Origin: UBA953 sp046080425
Lineage (GTDB): Bacteria > Verrucomicrobiota > Verrucomicrobiia > Opitutales > UBA953
DNA length: 64,000 bases
Assembly (NCBI GenBank): GCA_046080425.1
Contig: JBJTTY010000086.1
Span: 3,141 to 67,140 of the forward strand
Direction of reading: 5' to 3'
A program made the position numbers and the translations under genes. The notes below the pieces were generated by a model, which was given only the letters and a program-made list of their open reading frames with translations, was not told where the DNA came from and did no database searches. Below are positions 27,901-35,309 of the stretch, one piece after another; position 1 is the stretch's first letter; every line of letters begins with the position of its first letter.

Positions 27901-28227
27901 AAGCGTCACGAGGTCCTTCGCGTCAAGCGGCGCCCCTTCGGGCGGCATGAAGGGCTCCTCCTTCTTGGAACTGCAGGTCCAGAGACGGCTGGCCGAGGGA
28001 TTACCCGGGTCGATGACCGCTCCGCCGGAACCGCCGTCCAGGAGCCCGGCGTAGCTCGTCAGCTCCAGGCCGCCCTTCTTCTTGTCCGGGTTGTGGCACG
28101 AGAAGCACTTGTTCTCGAGCAGCGGACGGACGTGGTCGTCGTAGGTCAGCTTGTCCTGCGCCTGGGCGCAGACGCTGAGCAGGGCGGCGCAGACGAGGGA
28201 CCGGCGGCTGAGCGGGCGGACGCGCAT
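24901..28227 (-). CDS. Exported cytochrome c / WD40 / long coiled-coil protein
   Basis: 1108 residues. Signal peptide to about 22, then a PSCyt1-type c heme domain with CFSCH (C41-H45) and the distal Met region PFMPPEG. From about 165 to 455 come WD40-like repeats (for example HTEWVTGADFSPDGILLATS, VMVW, TVSTWE, VALWSVEG) forming a beta-propeller. From about 465 to 1095 the sequence is an uninterrupted Ala/Glu/Lys/Arg heptad-like coiled coil. The heme domain plus propeller is common in Planctomycetes/Verrucomicrobia; the ~630-residue coil is a striking addition. Last gene of the DUF1501-PPC-PSD1 operon, 13 bases after the PSD1 gene. Likely a periplasmic or surface scaffold with a redox group; function unknown. 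Confidence 0.85.
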   Translation of the reverse strand: MRVRPLSRRSLVCAALLSVCAQAQDKLTYDDHVRPLLENKCFSCHNPDKKKGGLELTSYAGLLDGGSGGAVIDPGNPSASRLWTCSSKKEEPFMPPEGAPLDAKDLVTLAKWIEGGALQSKNSVARKSNRPKVELAVTGSAGKPDGPAARPEHVLLEPVVVTPRTTAVVAMAASPWTSLLAVAGQKQILLYDTDTRELAGILPYPEGYARSLKFSANGSLLILGGGRGGKLGHAVVWDVRTGRRIAEAGKEFDQLMSSDISPDHRRIVIGTNTKKVKCYDVTSGEELYLISKHTEWVTGADFSPDGILLATSDRNGNVMVWEADNGGEFFNLGQHQKSVTGLAWRADSNVLASCSADGTVSTWEMKTGKRVANWTAHGGGVEAASFTPDGRLVTCGQDGKVALWSVEGKKLGESQPQGDVVSSVVALHDGKSAVSGNWLGEIKFIDLTNGQAAAQVSSNPPKIADRIAETERRVAELEASLAANAVTEPTTAEAAARKASTEAEAAAAALREKIKGVEKERAELKVRHDKAPEKERPAIVARRAELSNVRARDLESLQKTLHGLRESSSNAAWLRSDLADLEARVAEMDKGLAYWKGHLAKYKAKAESEMADIAKAREFYLQQSARTKDRLAKVEAADATLSKARTARAELPSLRERLVALKAAQFNVGLLSEQDRLAKIEADIADLVAARTENAAAVKQAEARLPVARQVRDDAAARIAPLEQAVALTKGALPAIEKNLSASRQAEAEAAGRLESRITSVAEAQAALEKAVNTNQMNVNAAKAAIEQFNASIEPVRLQRNDARTAAEAAAKSLEVAKKAQESAAGVASTASDVRAKAESLAKAQGKEVTTAESVLRSADASVASAQNEFEEARNFKAVFSVAYFERKRVSAQSLESAKAKVRSAQAAVASARAVFAEREKALAAADVVAKAEQAKVDALAAETAKVQKGHAAAKAELDRLMAIREGQIKERQAKEAAVAKLEKDQQAGLAPLQAAVKAAQEGVPPLEKALAEARARLAEASKPLVAKQAELAQAEKAIAEGRQALEVAAKALVAAEKEGPQRLKNLEEIAKSLESLLPQVEPLKAKVAQDRERYLALLPRKEAPKAN

Positions 28228-28240
28228 CGGTGCGGGACGG

Positions 28241-31039
28241 TCAGTGGTTGAAGTAGAACTCCTTGGAGTTCATCAGCGCCCAGAAGGCGTCCTCCAGGAC
28301 CGCCAGCCGGCTCTCCGGCTCGGCCGCGACCGACTTCACGACGGCCGCGGTCTCGGCGGGCAGCGGGCGGCGTCCGAAGACGCGCATGAAGAGCTCGTCC
28401 ACGATCTCGGGATCCTTCTTGCCGGCGGCGATCAGGGTCTCGACGACCTTGCCGCGGCGGATGCGCTCGTTGAGGGCGTCGCCGTTCATCAGGTGGAGCG
28501 CCTGCGACAACGAGGGGTCGGTCTTGACCTCGCTGGAGGCGACCGACTCGCGCTTCGCGCGGCCGAAGGTCGTGAGGAAGTAGTTGGACACCGCGCCGTC
28601 GGCGATCTGCACCGCGCGGGCCCCGAGGGGCAGGCCCTGGAACTTGTTCGGGGTCTCGGTGATCTGCGAGATGGCGTCGAGCAGGACCTCGGCGCGGACG
28701 CGGCGCACCTGGGATCGGGCGAAGTTCAGGCGGTCGCCGGCGTTGGTCTCATTGGGCTTGGAGCTGCGCTGGTAGGCGGCCGAGAGCACGATGTCGCGCA
28801 CGATGCGGCGGAAGTCGTAGTTGTAGTCGGTCAGGCGCTTGGCGAGCTCGTCGAGCAGCTCGGGATTGGAGGGCGGGTTGGAGATGCGCACGTCGTCGAC
28901 CGGATCCACGACGCCGACGCCGAAGAAGTGGGCCCAGACAATGTTGGCCAAGTTCCTCGCGAAATACGGGTTGCGCGGCGAGGCCAGCCATTCGGCCAGC
29001 ATGCGGCGGCGGTCATCGCCCGGCTTGAGGTCAGGCTCCTCGCCTCCGAGGAACTTGGGCTTGACGTTCTGCTTGGTGAGGAAGTGCTGCGACTCTCCGC
29101 CGCGGCTGTTGAAGATGACGACCTCCTGGGGGTCGTCGGTCGTCTTGCGGCCGATCTGAGCGAAGAAGGCGTTGAAGCCGTAGTAGTCGTCCATCGTCCA
29201 GCGGTCGAACGGATGGTTGTGACACTGGGCGCACTGCAGGCGCATGCCCATGAACACCTGCGCGACGTTCTCGGAGAGCTTCAGGCGGTCGAGCTCGTTC
29301 TGATAGTAGTTGACCGAAGGGACGGAGACCGTGCCGCCGCTGGAGGAGAGCAGCTCGACGACGACCTTGTCGATGGGCACGTTCTTGCCGATGCGGTCGG
29401 CCAGCCAGTTGTAGTAGAGCAGCGCGTTCTTATAGAAGGGGGGCGCGTTGTTTCCCTGATTGATGCCAGAACGGATCTGCAGGAGCTCCGACCACTTCAT
29501 CACCCAGAGCTCGGTGAACTCCTTGCGCTGGAGCAGGGCGTCGACGAGCTTGGCGCGCTTGTCCGGGGACTTGTCGGCCACGAAGGCGCGAATCTCGTCG
29601 GGCTTGGGGTAGAGTCCCACGACGTCGATGTGCACGCGTCGCACGAAGGTCTCGTCGTCGCAGAGTTCGGAAGGCAGGATGCGCAGGCGGTGCAGGCGCT
29701 CGTTGACGGCCTTGTCGACGTAGTTGAACTCCTCGGCCTTGGGGCGCTCATACTTCAGGCCTTGGGGGATGACGATGACCTGGGAGGTGATGCTGTAGAC
29801 GTTGAAGCGGGCCAGCATGAAGGCCGCGCCGCGGTCGCCCGACTTCACGAGGCCGCCCTTGGTGATGGCGGCCACGGGGTCGTTGTTGGACGTGAAGACC
29901 GCGAGCTCGGTGACGTCGCGGTCGGTGCCGTCCGAATACTTGGCCCGGACGGTGATTTGCTGGGTGGCGCCGGGTCCTTCCAGGACGATCTGGGAGGGGA
30001 AGATCTCGATGCCGGTGACCTTGGCCACGTCGGCCGGATCGTCCTTGGCGCCGGTGGTGATCCACTCGAGGACGGCCTTGTTGTAGGCGGAATCGGCGTC
30101 GTAGAGCTTGTTGCCGGAGTGCGGGACGGCGCCCACGGCCTTCTCGATGACGGTGCTTTCCTCAGGGATGGCCAAGTTGATGCGACGGCCGACCATCTCA
30201 CGGGTGAGACGGACGTAATCGCCGGCAGGATCCATGCCGAAGAGGGAGAGGCGGAAACCGTCCTTGCCGCGGGCGGCGCCGTGGCAGCCGCCGCTGTTGC
30301 AGCCGGCCCGCAGGAAGACGGGCATGACGTCCAGACGGAACGAGACGGCTCGGTCCTTGAGACCGTCCTTGACCGCGACGGGCGCCTTGGCGGTGAGGCC
30401 GCCGATCTGGGCGACGAGCTCGGTGGCGCCGGCGTCGCCGGCGGCCGCGAGGCTGAAACCGTCGAGCCGGGCGACCTTGCCGTCGGCGACGTTGAGCTTG
30501 GCGAACGCGGTCACGTCACGCGTGGTGGCGTCGGAGAAGGTGGCGAAGACGACGACACGGTGCAGGTCGCGACGGGTCTCGAGCGAGAAGGAGGGAGGGA
30601 GAATCTCGAGCTTCTGGATGGTGGCCAGCTTGGCGGTCAGCTCGGCGCGCGCGGTCTCCTCGGCCTTGTCCCGGGCCTTGAGCACGACGCCGGAGGTCCA
30701 GACGGCGCCCTCGGCGACCCAGCGGCGCAGAAGGTCGATCTCAGCGGCCGCCAAAGGGCCGTCCTTCGGGGGCATGATGTCATCATGACCCTTGGGCAGG
30801 GTGATGCGCTTCACGATCTCCCCGTCCTTGGGATCCAGCAGCGCAGCGCCGCTCTCGCCGCCCTTGGCCATCTCCTCACGGGTGGTCATGAGCAGCTTGC
30901 CCTTCACCTTGGCCGAGTTGTGGCACTCGACGCAGCGTCCCTCGAGGATGGGGCGCACCTCATCAAACGACACGGGGGCCGCTCCGGCCAGGGATGCCAG
31001 CAGCAGCGGAAGGAGGGCTGAGAGTCGCATGAAGGGCAT
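28241..31039 (-). CDS. PSD1-type multiheme protein (PSCyt/DUF1549/DUF1553 with Ig-like domains)
   Basis: 932 residues, exported. Signal peptide, then a first heme site CVECH (C36-H40) with MPPKDGPL as the distal region; Ig-like segments (about 140-215 and 330-420, the latter with VTGIEIFPSQIVLEGPG); a CNSGGCHG site between them (about 255-262); DUF1549 from about 435 (FVRRVHIDVVGLYPKPDEI); CAQCHNHPFDRW (about 603-613); and DUF1553 to the C-terminus (NRLHRL, NPYFARNLANIVWAHFFGVG, VFGRRP). These families are abundant in PVC bacteria and have no proven role. Its ATG overlaps the PPC gene stop. A second PSD1/DUF1501 pair lies at 48.5-52.5 kb. Confidence 0.92.
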   Translation of the reverse strand: MPFMRLSALLPLLLASLAGAAPVSFDEVRPILEGRCVECHNSAKVKGKLLMTTREEMAKGGESGAALLDPKDGEIVKRITLPKGHDDIMPPKDGPLAAAEIDLLRRWVAEGAVWTSGVVLKARDKAEETARAELTAKLATIQKLEILPPSFSLETRRDLHRVVVFATFSDATTRDVTAFAKLNVADGKVARLDGFSLAAAGDAGATELVAQIGGLTAKAPVAVKDGLKDRAVSFRLDVMPVFLRAGCNSGGCHGAARGKDGFRLSLFGMDPAGDYVRLTREMVGRRINLAIPEESTVIEKAVGAVPHSGNKLYDADSAYNKAVLEWITTGAKDDPADVAKVTGIEIFPSQIVLEGPGATQQITVRAKYSDGTDRDVTELAVFTSNNDPVAAITKGGLVKSGDRGAAFMLARFNVYSITSQVIVIPQGLKYERPKAEEFNYVDKAVNERLHRLRILPSELCDDETFVRRVHIDVVGLYPKPDEIRAFVADKSPDKRAKLVDALLQRKEFTELWVMKWSELLQIRSGINQGNNAPPFYKNALLYYNWLADRIGKNVPIDKVVVELLSSSGGTVSVPSVNYYQNELDRLKLSENVAQVFMGMRLQCAQCHNHPFDRWTMDDYYGFNAFFAQIGRKTTDDPQEVVIFNSRGGESQHFLTKQNVKPKFLGGEEPDLKPGDDRRRMLAEWLASPRNPYFARNLANIVWAHFFGVGVVDPVDDVRISNPPSNPELLDELAKRLTDYNYDFRRIVRDIVLSAAYQRSSKPNETNAGDRLNFARSQVRRVRAEVLLDAISQITETPNKFQGLPLGARAVQIADGAVSNYFLTTFGRAKRESVASSEVKTDPSLSQALHLMNGDALNERIRRGKVVETLIAAGKKDPEIVDELFMRVFGRRPLPAETAAVVKSVAAEPESRLAVLEDAFWALMNSKEFYFNH

Positions 31040-33471
31040 CAGTTCTTGGCCCCGGCCTTCTCCTGACGGAGCTGCTCGAGGCGGGAGAGCACGACGGGCG
31101 CGGGCGCGGCGGGCGCCGCGGCCTTGGGGGCGGCGGCAGGCGCGGCCTTGGCCACGGGAGCGGCCTTGCGGGGGGCGTCGATGCGGAGGGAGGAACCGAG
31201 GGCGATGCGATGGATGGAGGCGCCCTTGCCGACGGGGATCTCGACCTGGACGAAGAGGTTCTCCTTCTTGCCCACGGGGGAGGCCTCGGTAGTCACGACG
31301 TTGAACCGCATCTCCTTGGTGTCCTTGGTGACCTTGATGGGCGCGATCTGGATGGTGTCGGGCACGCCGACCAGCGTGGCGACGGCCTCTCCCTCGAAGG
31401 CGCGCGGGGCCTCGAAGTTGGTGGCCATCACGGCCTCCTTGCCGCGCTCGACGGCGGTGAGGGGCACGGCGTTGGCGGCGACGAAGGCGTCCTCGGTGCG
31501 GATTTCACAGAAGGGGGCGGCGTTGAAGACGCGGCCTTTGCCGGCGTCAGCCTCACCCATCACGGTGAAGTTCCAAGCCTTGGTCTCGACTCCGGCGTTG
31601 GCGTTGAGCTGGAACACGCAGGAGTCGCCGCCTTCGGGAATCGTCTGCTCACCGAGGGAGGAGATGCCGGGCGGAGTCCAGGTCATGAAGACGCGGATGG
31701 GACCCTTGAATCCCTCCTTGCGCTTGGCGACGACCTTGAGAGGAAGGATGCCGTTGCGCACGAGGGGCACGGCAGGCTTCTCGATCTCGAGGGAATAGGG
31801 CGCCTCCTCAACCACGGCGACGGGGAGGGTGTCCTCGACGCCCTGGTAGTAGATGACGTTGCCGATGCGCACGATGTCGTAGGTGCGCCGCATCTGTCCG
31901 ACGATCTTCACGGCGGGATCGGCGGAGACGAGACGGACGGAGGACAGTCCGTGTCCAAGCGGGGCGTCAGGCGCGGCCTCGAGGAGGAAGGGGACGTTGG
32001 GCAGCGAGCCGGGAGCGGCGGAGGTCAGCGCCTTCACGCCCGCGGGCAGTCCGGGCACCTCGAACTTGAAGTCGCCGCCGACGCCGTTGCGCGTGAAGTT
32101 GAAGAGGAGGGCCATGCGACCTCCGCGCGGCACCGCCATGAACTGACGGTAGCTGGTGTCATTGATGACGTAGTCGGGCGAGGCGAAGGTCAGGCTGGGC
32201 TGCGAGGCGACGATTTCGATGCGGTAGACGAAGTTGGGGCCGCCGCGCTCCAGGTGGTCGGAGACGCGCACGATGTAGACGCCGTCGGCGGGCACGGTCA
32301 GGCGGAAACGCGAGTCGAGACGGCGCATGCCTCCGCCGTCGTCATTGGAGATCAGGGGGCGGCCGGCCGAATTGAGCACGGACACGGTCGGGTCGAGGGG
32401 GGAACCGAAGGTCTGGGCGAAGGCGCGCCCTTCGATGGTCTGTCCCTTCTTGAGCGGGATGCGGAAGAAGTCCACGTCGCCGGGCTTCTCGATGATGCCG
32501 TTGAGCGCGTAGGCGGGAGCCTCGGCGGCGAGGGTGCCCTGCTCCGCCGTTTCGTTGGGCTCGGCCTCCAGGGTGTTGTCGAAGGACGAGAGCCGGAAGA
32601 CGTTGCCGGAAGGCGTGTTCGCGCGGGTGCGCGGGAGGAGCATGAAGTCGGCGTCCTCCTCGGCGGGCAGCTGGACCTCCTCGGCGAAGGACTCACGGCC
32701 CTCGACGAAGCGCACCTGCAGCTTGGTGCCGACTTTGCCGCCGGCGGGATAGATGGCGTCCGGCCTCGGGAAGTCGCCGACGTGCAGGCGGTAGAAGGAG
32801 TTCCCCGACCCGCGGTAGGAGGACTCTCGCACCATCACGTAGTATTCGCCGTCGTATTCCGCGACGAAGGAGCAGTAGCCGTCCTGACGGTGCAGGATGG
32901 TGTCGTCGGAGAACGCCTTCTCGAAGCGTCCCTTGTCCAGGATGGCCACGTAGGGATCCATCGCGCCCTGGGGGATGGCGCCGAGACGCAGGCCGTCGAC
33001 CTGCACGCTGATGCGCTGCCCTTTCTTCACGGCCACCTTGTAGTAGTCGACGTCCTCGGAGAGCACCACGCCCTCGACGGTGGAGCCGAGCGCGACGGTC
33101 TGCGCCTGGGTGAACTCGCTGTTGGGCTCCGCCTCCTCGACGTTGGGGAAGGGGCTGGCGAAGAACTGCCGCATGTGCGACACGCCGGTGCGGGTGCGCA
33201 CGCGGACGACGTGGTTGCCGGGGCGCACGGACTTGTCGATCGAGACCATCATCTCGACCTTGTTCGCCGAACGGCTGATCACCTTGGTGACCTTGAAGCC
33301 GGGCGTGTAGAACATGAGGTCCTCGAAGTCATCGAGGCTGGTCCCGCCGATGGTCAGCTGGAACTCGGAGCCGATCTGGCCGCCGAAGGGCTTCGTGGAA
33401 CTGAAGCCTGGGTAGGCCGCGCGGGCGGCGGAGGCCGTCAGCAGGAGGAGGGCAAGGAGACGGAGCAGCAT
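31039..33471 (-). CDS. Exported PPC-domain protein
   Basis: 810 residues with a clear signal peptide (MLLRLLALLLLTASAARAA). Two bacterial pre-peptidase C-terminal domains are visible: VEEAEPNSEFTQAQTVALGSTVEGVV...DVDYYKV (about 112-145) and LEAEPNETAEQGT...GDVDFFRIPLKKGQ (about 305-350). The beginning has an IPT/TIG-like segment (PFGGQIGSEFQLTIGG), and the rest is beta-rich, ending in an Ala/Pro/Lys linker. No protease domain is present. PPC domains usually act as secretion or attachment modules. Second gene of a four-gene operon; its stop overlaps the next start (ATGA). Such proteins often accompany PSD1/DUF1501 genes. Confidence 0.88.
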   Translation of the reverse strand: MLLRLLALLLLTASAARAAYPGFSSTKPFGGQIGSEFQLTIGGTSLDDFEDLMFYTPGFKVTKVISRSANKVEMMVSIDKSVRPGNHVVRVRTRTGVSHMRQFFASPFPNVEEAEPNSEFTQAQTVALGSTVEGVVLSEDVDYYKVAVKKGQRISVQVDGLRLGAIPQGAMDPYVAILDKGRFEKAFSDDTILHRQDGYCSFVAEYDGEYYVMVRESSYRGSGNSFYRLHVGDFPRPDAIYPAGGKVGTKLQVRFVEGRESFAEEVQLPAEEDADFMLLPRTRANTPSGNVFRLSSFDNTLEAEPNETAEQGTLAAEAPAYALNGIIEKPGDVDFFRIPLKKGQTIEGRAFAQTFGSPLDPTVSVLNSAGRPLISNDDGGGMRRLDSRFRLTVPADGVYIVRVSDHLERGGPNFVYRIEIVASQPSLTFASPDYVINDTSYRQFMAVPRGGRMALLFNFTRNGVGGDFKFEVPGLPAGVKALTSAAPGSLPNVPFLLEAAPDAPLGHGLSSVRLVSADPAVKIVGQMRRTYDIVRIGNVIYYQGVEDTLPVAVVEEAPYSLEIEKPAVPLVRNGILPLKVVAKRKEGFKGPIRVFMTWTPPGISSLGEQTIPEGGDSCVFQLNANAGVETKAWNFTVMGEADAGKGRVFNAAPFCEIRTEDAFVAANAVPLTAVERGKEAVMATNFEAPRAFEGEAVATLVGVPDTIQIAPIKVTKDTKEMRFNVVTTEASPVGKKENLFVQVEIPVGKGASIHRIALGSSLRIDAPRKAAPVAKAAPAAAPKAAAPAAPAPVVLSRLEQLRQEKAGAKN

Positions 33472-33534
33472 GGGCGTGTCAGGCGGGTCGCCCCGCAGAC
33501 GCCCGCCGCGGGCGGACGACGCGGGGCGCGCGGG

Positions 33535-34866
33535 TCAGGCGAGCCAGTCGTTCATCACGCGGCCGCCGTTGACGATGTCGATCGGACGTCCGCCGTCGGC
33601 CATGATGCGCTTCTCGGCGTTGATGCCGAGGCAGCGGTACATGGTCTTGGCGAGGTCTTCGGGGCCGACCGCGTCGCGGTCAGGCTCGCCGCCGAGGGCG
33701 TCGGAGGCGCCGTGGACGTAGCCTTCCTTCATGCCGCCTCCGGCCATGGCCACGGAGAACACGCGCGGCCAGTGGTCGCGGCCGTTGGTGCCGTTGATCT
33801 TGGGCGTGCGGCCGAACTCGGAGCTGACCATGACCAGCGTGCGCTTGAGCATGCCGCGGTCGTGGAGGTCGGTGATAAGGCGGGCGAAGGCCTGGTCGAA
33901 GGCGGGCGCGTTGGAATCGAATCCGCCGCGGACGTTGGAGTGGTGGTCCCAGCTTCCGTAGGTGACGGAGACCATGCGCACGCCAGCCTCGACGAGGCGG
34001 CGGGCGAGGATGAGGCGCTGGCCGGCGGTGTTGCGGCCGTATTCGTCACGCAGCTTGTCGGGCTCCTTGGAGAGGTCGAAGGCCTCGCGGGCCTTACTGC
34101 TGCTGACGAGGCCGTAGGCGGCCTGGTAGAAGCTGTCCATCGCGCTAATCGCGTCGGACTTCTCGACGGTGCGGAAGTGCTCGTCGACGGCGGCGAGCAT
34201 GCCGCGGCGGCGGTCGAAGCGGCTGGCGGTGACTTCCTTGGGGGCCAGGAGGTCGCGGACGGTGAAGTCCTTGGAGGCGGGGTCGCTGCCCAGCGCGAAG
34301 GGACCGAAGGCGCTGCTCATGTAGCCGGTGCCCTGCTCGGGAATGGACTGGTTGGGGACGACGACGTAGGGCGGCAGGTTGTTGCGGGTGCCCTGCTCAT
34401 GCGAGACGACGGAACCGAAGCTGGGGAACTTGATCGCGGGGCTCGGACGGTAGCCGGTGAACATGTTGTGGGTGCCGCGCTCGTGGGCGGCCTCGCCGTG
34501 CGTCATCGAACGGACGACGGTGAGCTTGTTCATGATCTTCGCGATGTTGACGAACTTCTCGCCGACGTACTCGCCGGGGACGGAGGTCTTGATCGGCGTG
34601 AAGGGGCCGCGGTAGTCGGGCGAGGCGAAGGGCTTCGGGTCCCAGGACTCGTGCTGCGCGATGCCGCCCGGCAGGTAGATGTGGATCACCGCGTCGGCGA
34701 GCGCCGGGATGGACTCCACCTTGGGAATCTCTAGGGCCTGCAACCTGAGCATCTCGGGCAGACTGAGACCGATGGTTCCGAACACGCCGACCTGAAGGAA
34801 GTCGCGACGGCTGAGAGCGGACAGGAAGTCGGGGTGATCGCCCTGGCAGTTCTTGTGGAGTTTCAT
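33535..34866 (-). CDS. DUF1501 protein (exported, sulfatase-like fold)
   Basis: 443 residues. Twin-arginine signal ALSRRDFLQVGVFGTIGLSLP (motif SRRDFL at about 18-23). Family blocks: IHIYLPGGIAQHESWDPKP (about 85-103), VRSMTHGEAAHERGTHNMFTG (about 137-157), VSVTYGSWDHHSN (about 300-312), VMVSSEFGRTPKING (about 345-359) and GRDHWPRVFSVAMAGGG. DUF1501 belongs to the alkaline-phosphatase superfamily and typically pairs with PSD1 cytochromes; its function is unknown. First gene of the operon; the promoter should lie in the AT-rich region upstream. Folding before export by Tat fits a protein with metal or cofactor. Confidence 0.93.
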   Translation of the reverse strand: MKLHKNCQGDHPDFLSALSRRDFLQVGVFGTIGLSLPEMLRLQALEIPKVESIPALADAVIHIYLPGGIAQHESWDPKPFASPDYRGPFTPIKTSVPGEYVGEKFVNIAKIMNKLTVVRSMTHGEAAHERGTHNMFTGYRPSPAIKFPSFGSVVSHEQGTRNNLPPYVVVPNQSIPEQGTGYMSSAFGPFALGSDPASKDFTVRDLLAPKEVTASRFDRRRGMLAAVDEHFRTVEKSDAISAMDSFYQAAYGLVSSSKAREAFDLSKEPDKLRDEYGRNTAGQRLILARRLVEAGVRMVSVTYGSWDHHSNVRGGFDSNAPAFDQAFARLITDLHDRGMLKRTLVMVSSEFGRTPKINGTNGRDHWPRVFSVAMAGGGMKEGYVHGASDALGGEPDRDAVGPEDLAKTMYRCLGINAEKRIMADGGRPIDIVNGGRVMNDWLA

Positions 34867-34905
34867 GGTGGGGTGGTTTAGAAGATTATGACAATCGAAA
34901 GGCCT

Positions 34906-35231
34906 TTGGGTTGCAACGCGGCACGCGTTTTCCTGTTTTTCAACCGTCGGGGGAAAGTGTTAATCAGCAGCCGTTTAGGGCGTCAGTCTGGGACCGGGGT
35001 GAGGGCGTCCTGACAGGGTCGTTTTTTGCCGTAAAATGGGCCGTAGCGAGTGTAAAAAACCTAGGGAAATACCCCTACAAATCGAACTGCTGGTAAAAAC
35101 CTCTAATTTTATTCACAAGTTTATAATAATCAATGGTTTAAGAAAAAATCGCTGAACTCACCTAAGGTAAACATCCAATAGGCGGTGCCTTTGAAATCCA
35201 GGGCGGCGGCAAACAGGGCTTGGGTTGCAAC
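34906..35231. other. AT-rich divergent promoter region bounded by 12-bp direct repeats
   Basis: The 443 bases between the two divergent genes hold no supportable gene. Its core is far poorer in GC than anything else here (15 of 60 bases in 35101-35160). TTGGGTTGCAAC occurs at both edges (34906-34917 and 35220-35231). Inside, TAGGG and CCCTA face each other at 35062-35077, and a TATAAT hexamer sits at 35122-35127 (plus strand) with no good -35 partner. It must contain the promoters for both divergent units; whether the direct repeats are a regulatory site or a target duplication is open. Confidence 0.55.
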
Positions 35232-35309
35232 CATCGGCACTTGGACAAGAAAGGGAGGCGCCCCGCGGCCCGCCGCAAAAGGTCCGGTTTCACTTTTCAC
35301 TTTTCACCG

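Noticed and set aside
28151..31021. A 956-codon open frame on the plus strand
   Set aside because: Antisense to the PSD1 multiheme gene, whose CxxCH motifs and domain order are unmistakable.
31210..34734. A 1174-codon open frame on the plus strand
   Set aside because: Antisense to the PPC-domain and DUF1501 genes; low-complexity Gly/Val/Asp/Glu composition typical of a shadow frame.
34911..35096. A 61-codon frame inside the AT-rich spacer
   Set aside because: No ribosome site, no conserved pattern, and it lies across the likely divergent promoters.
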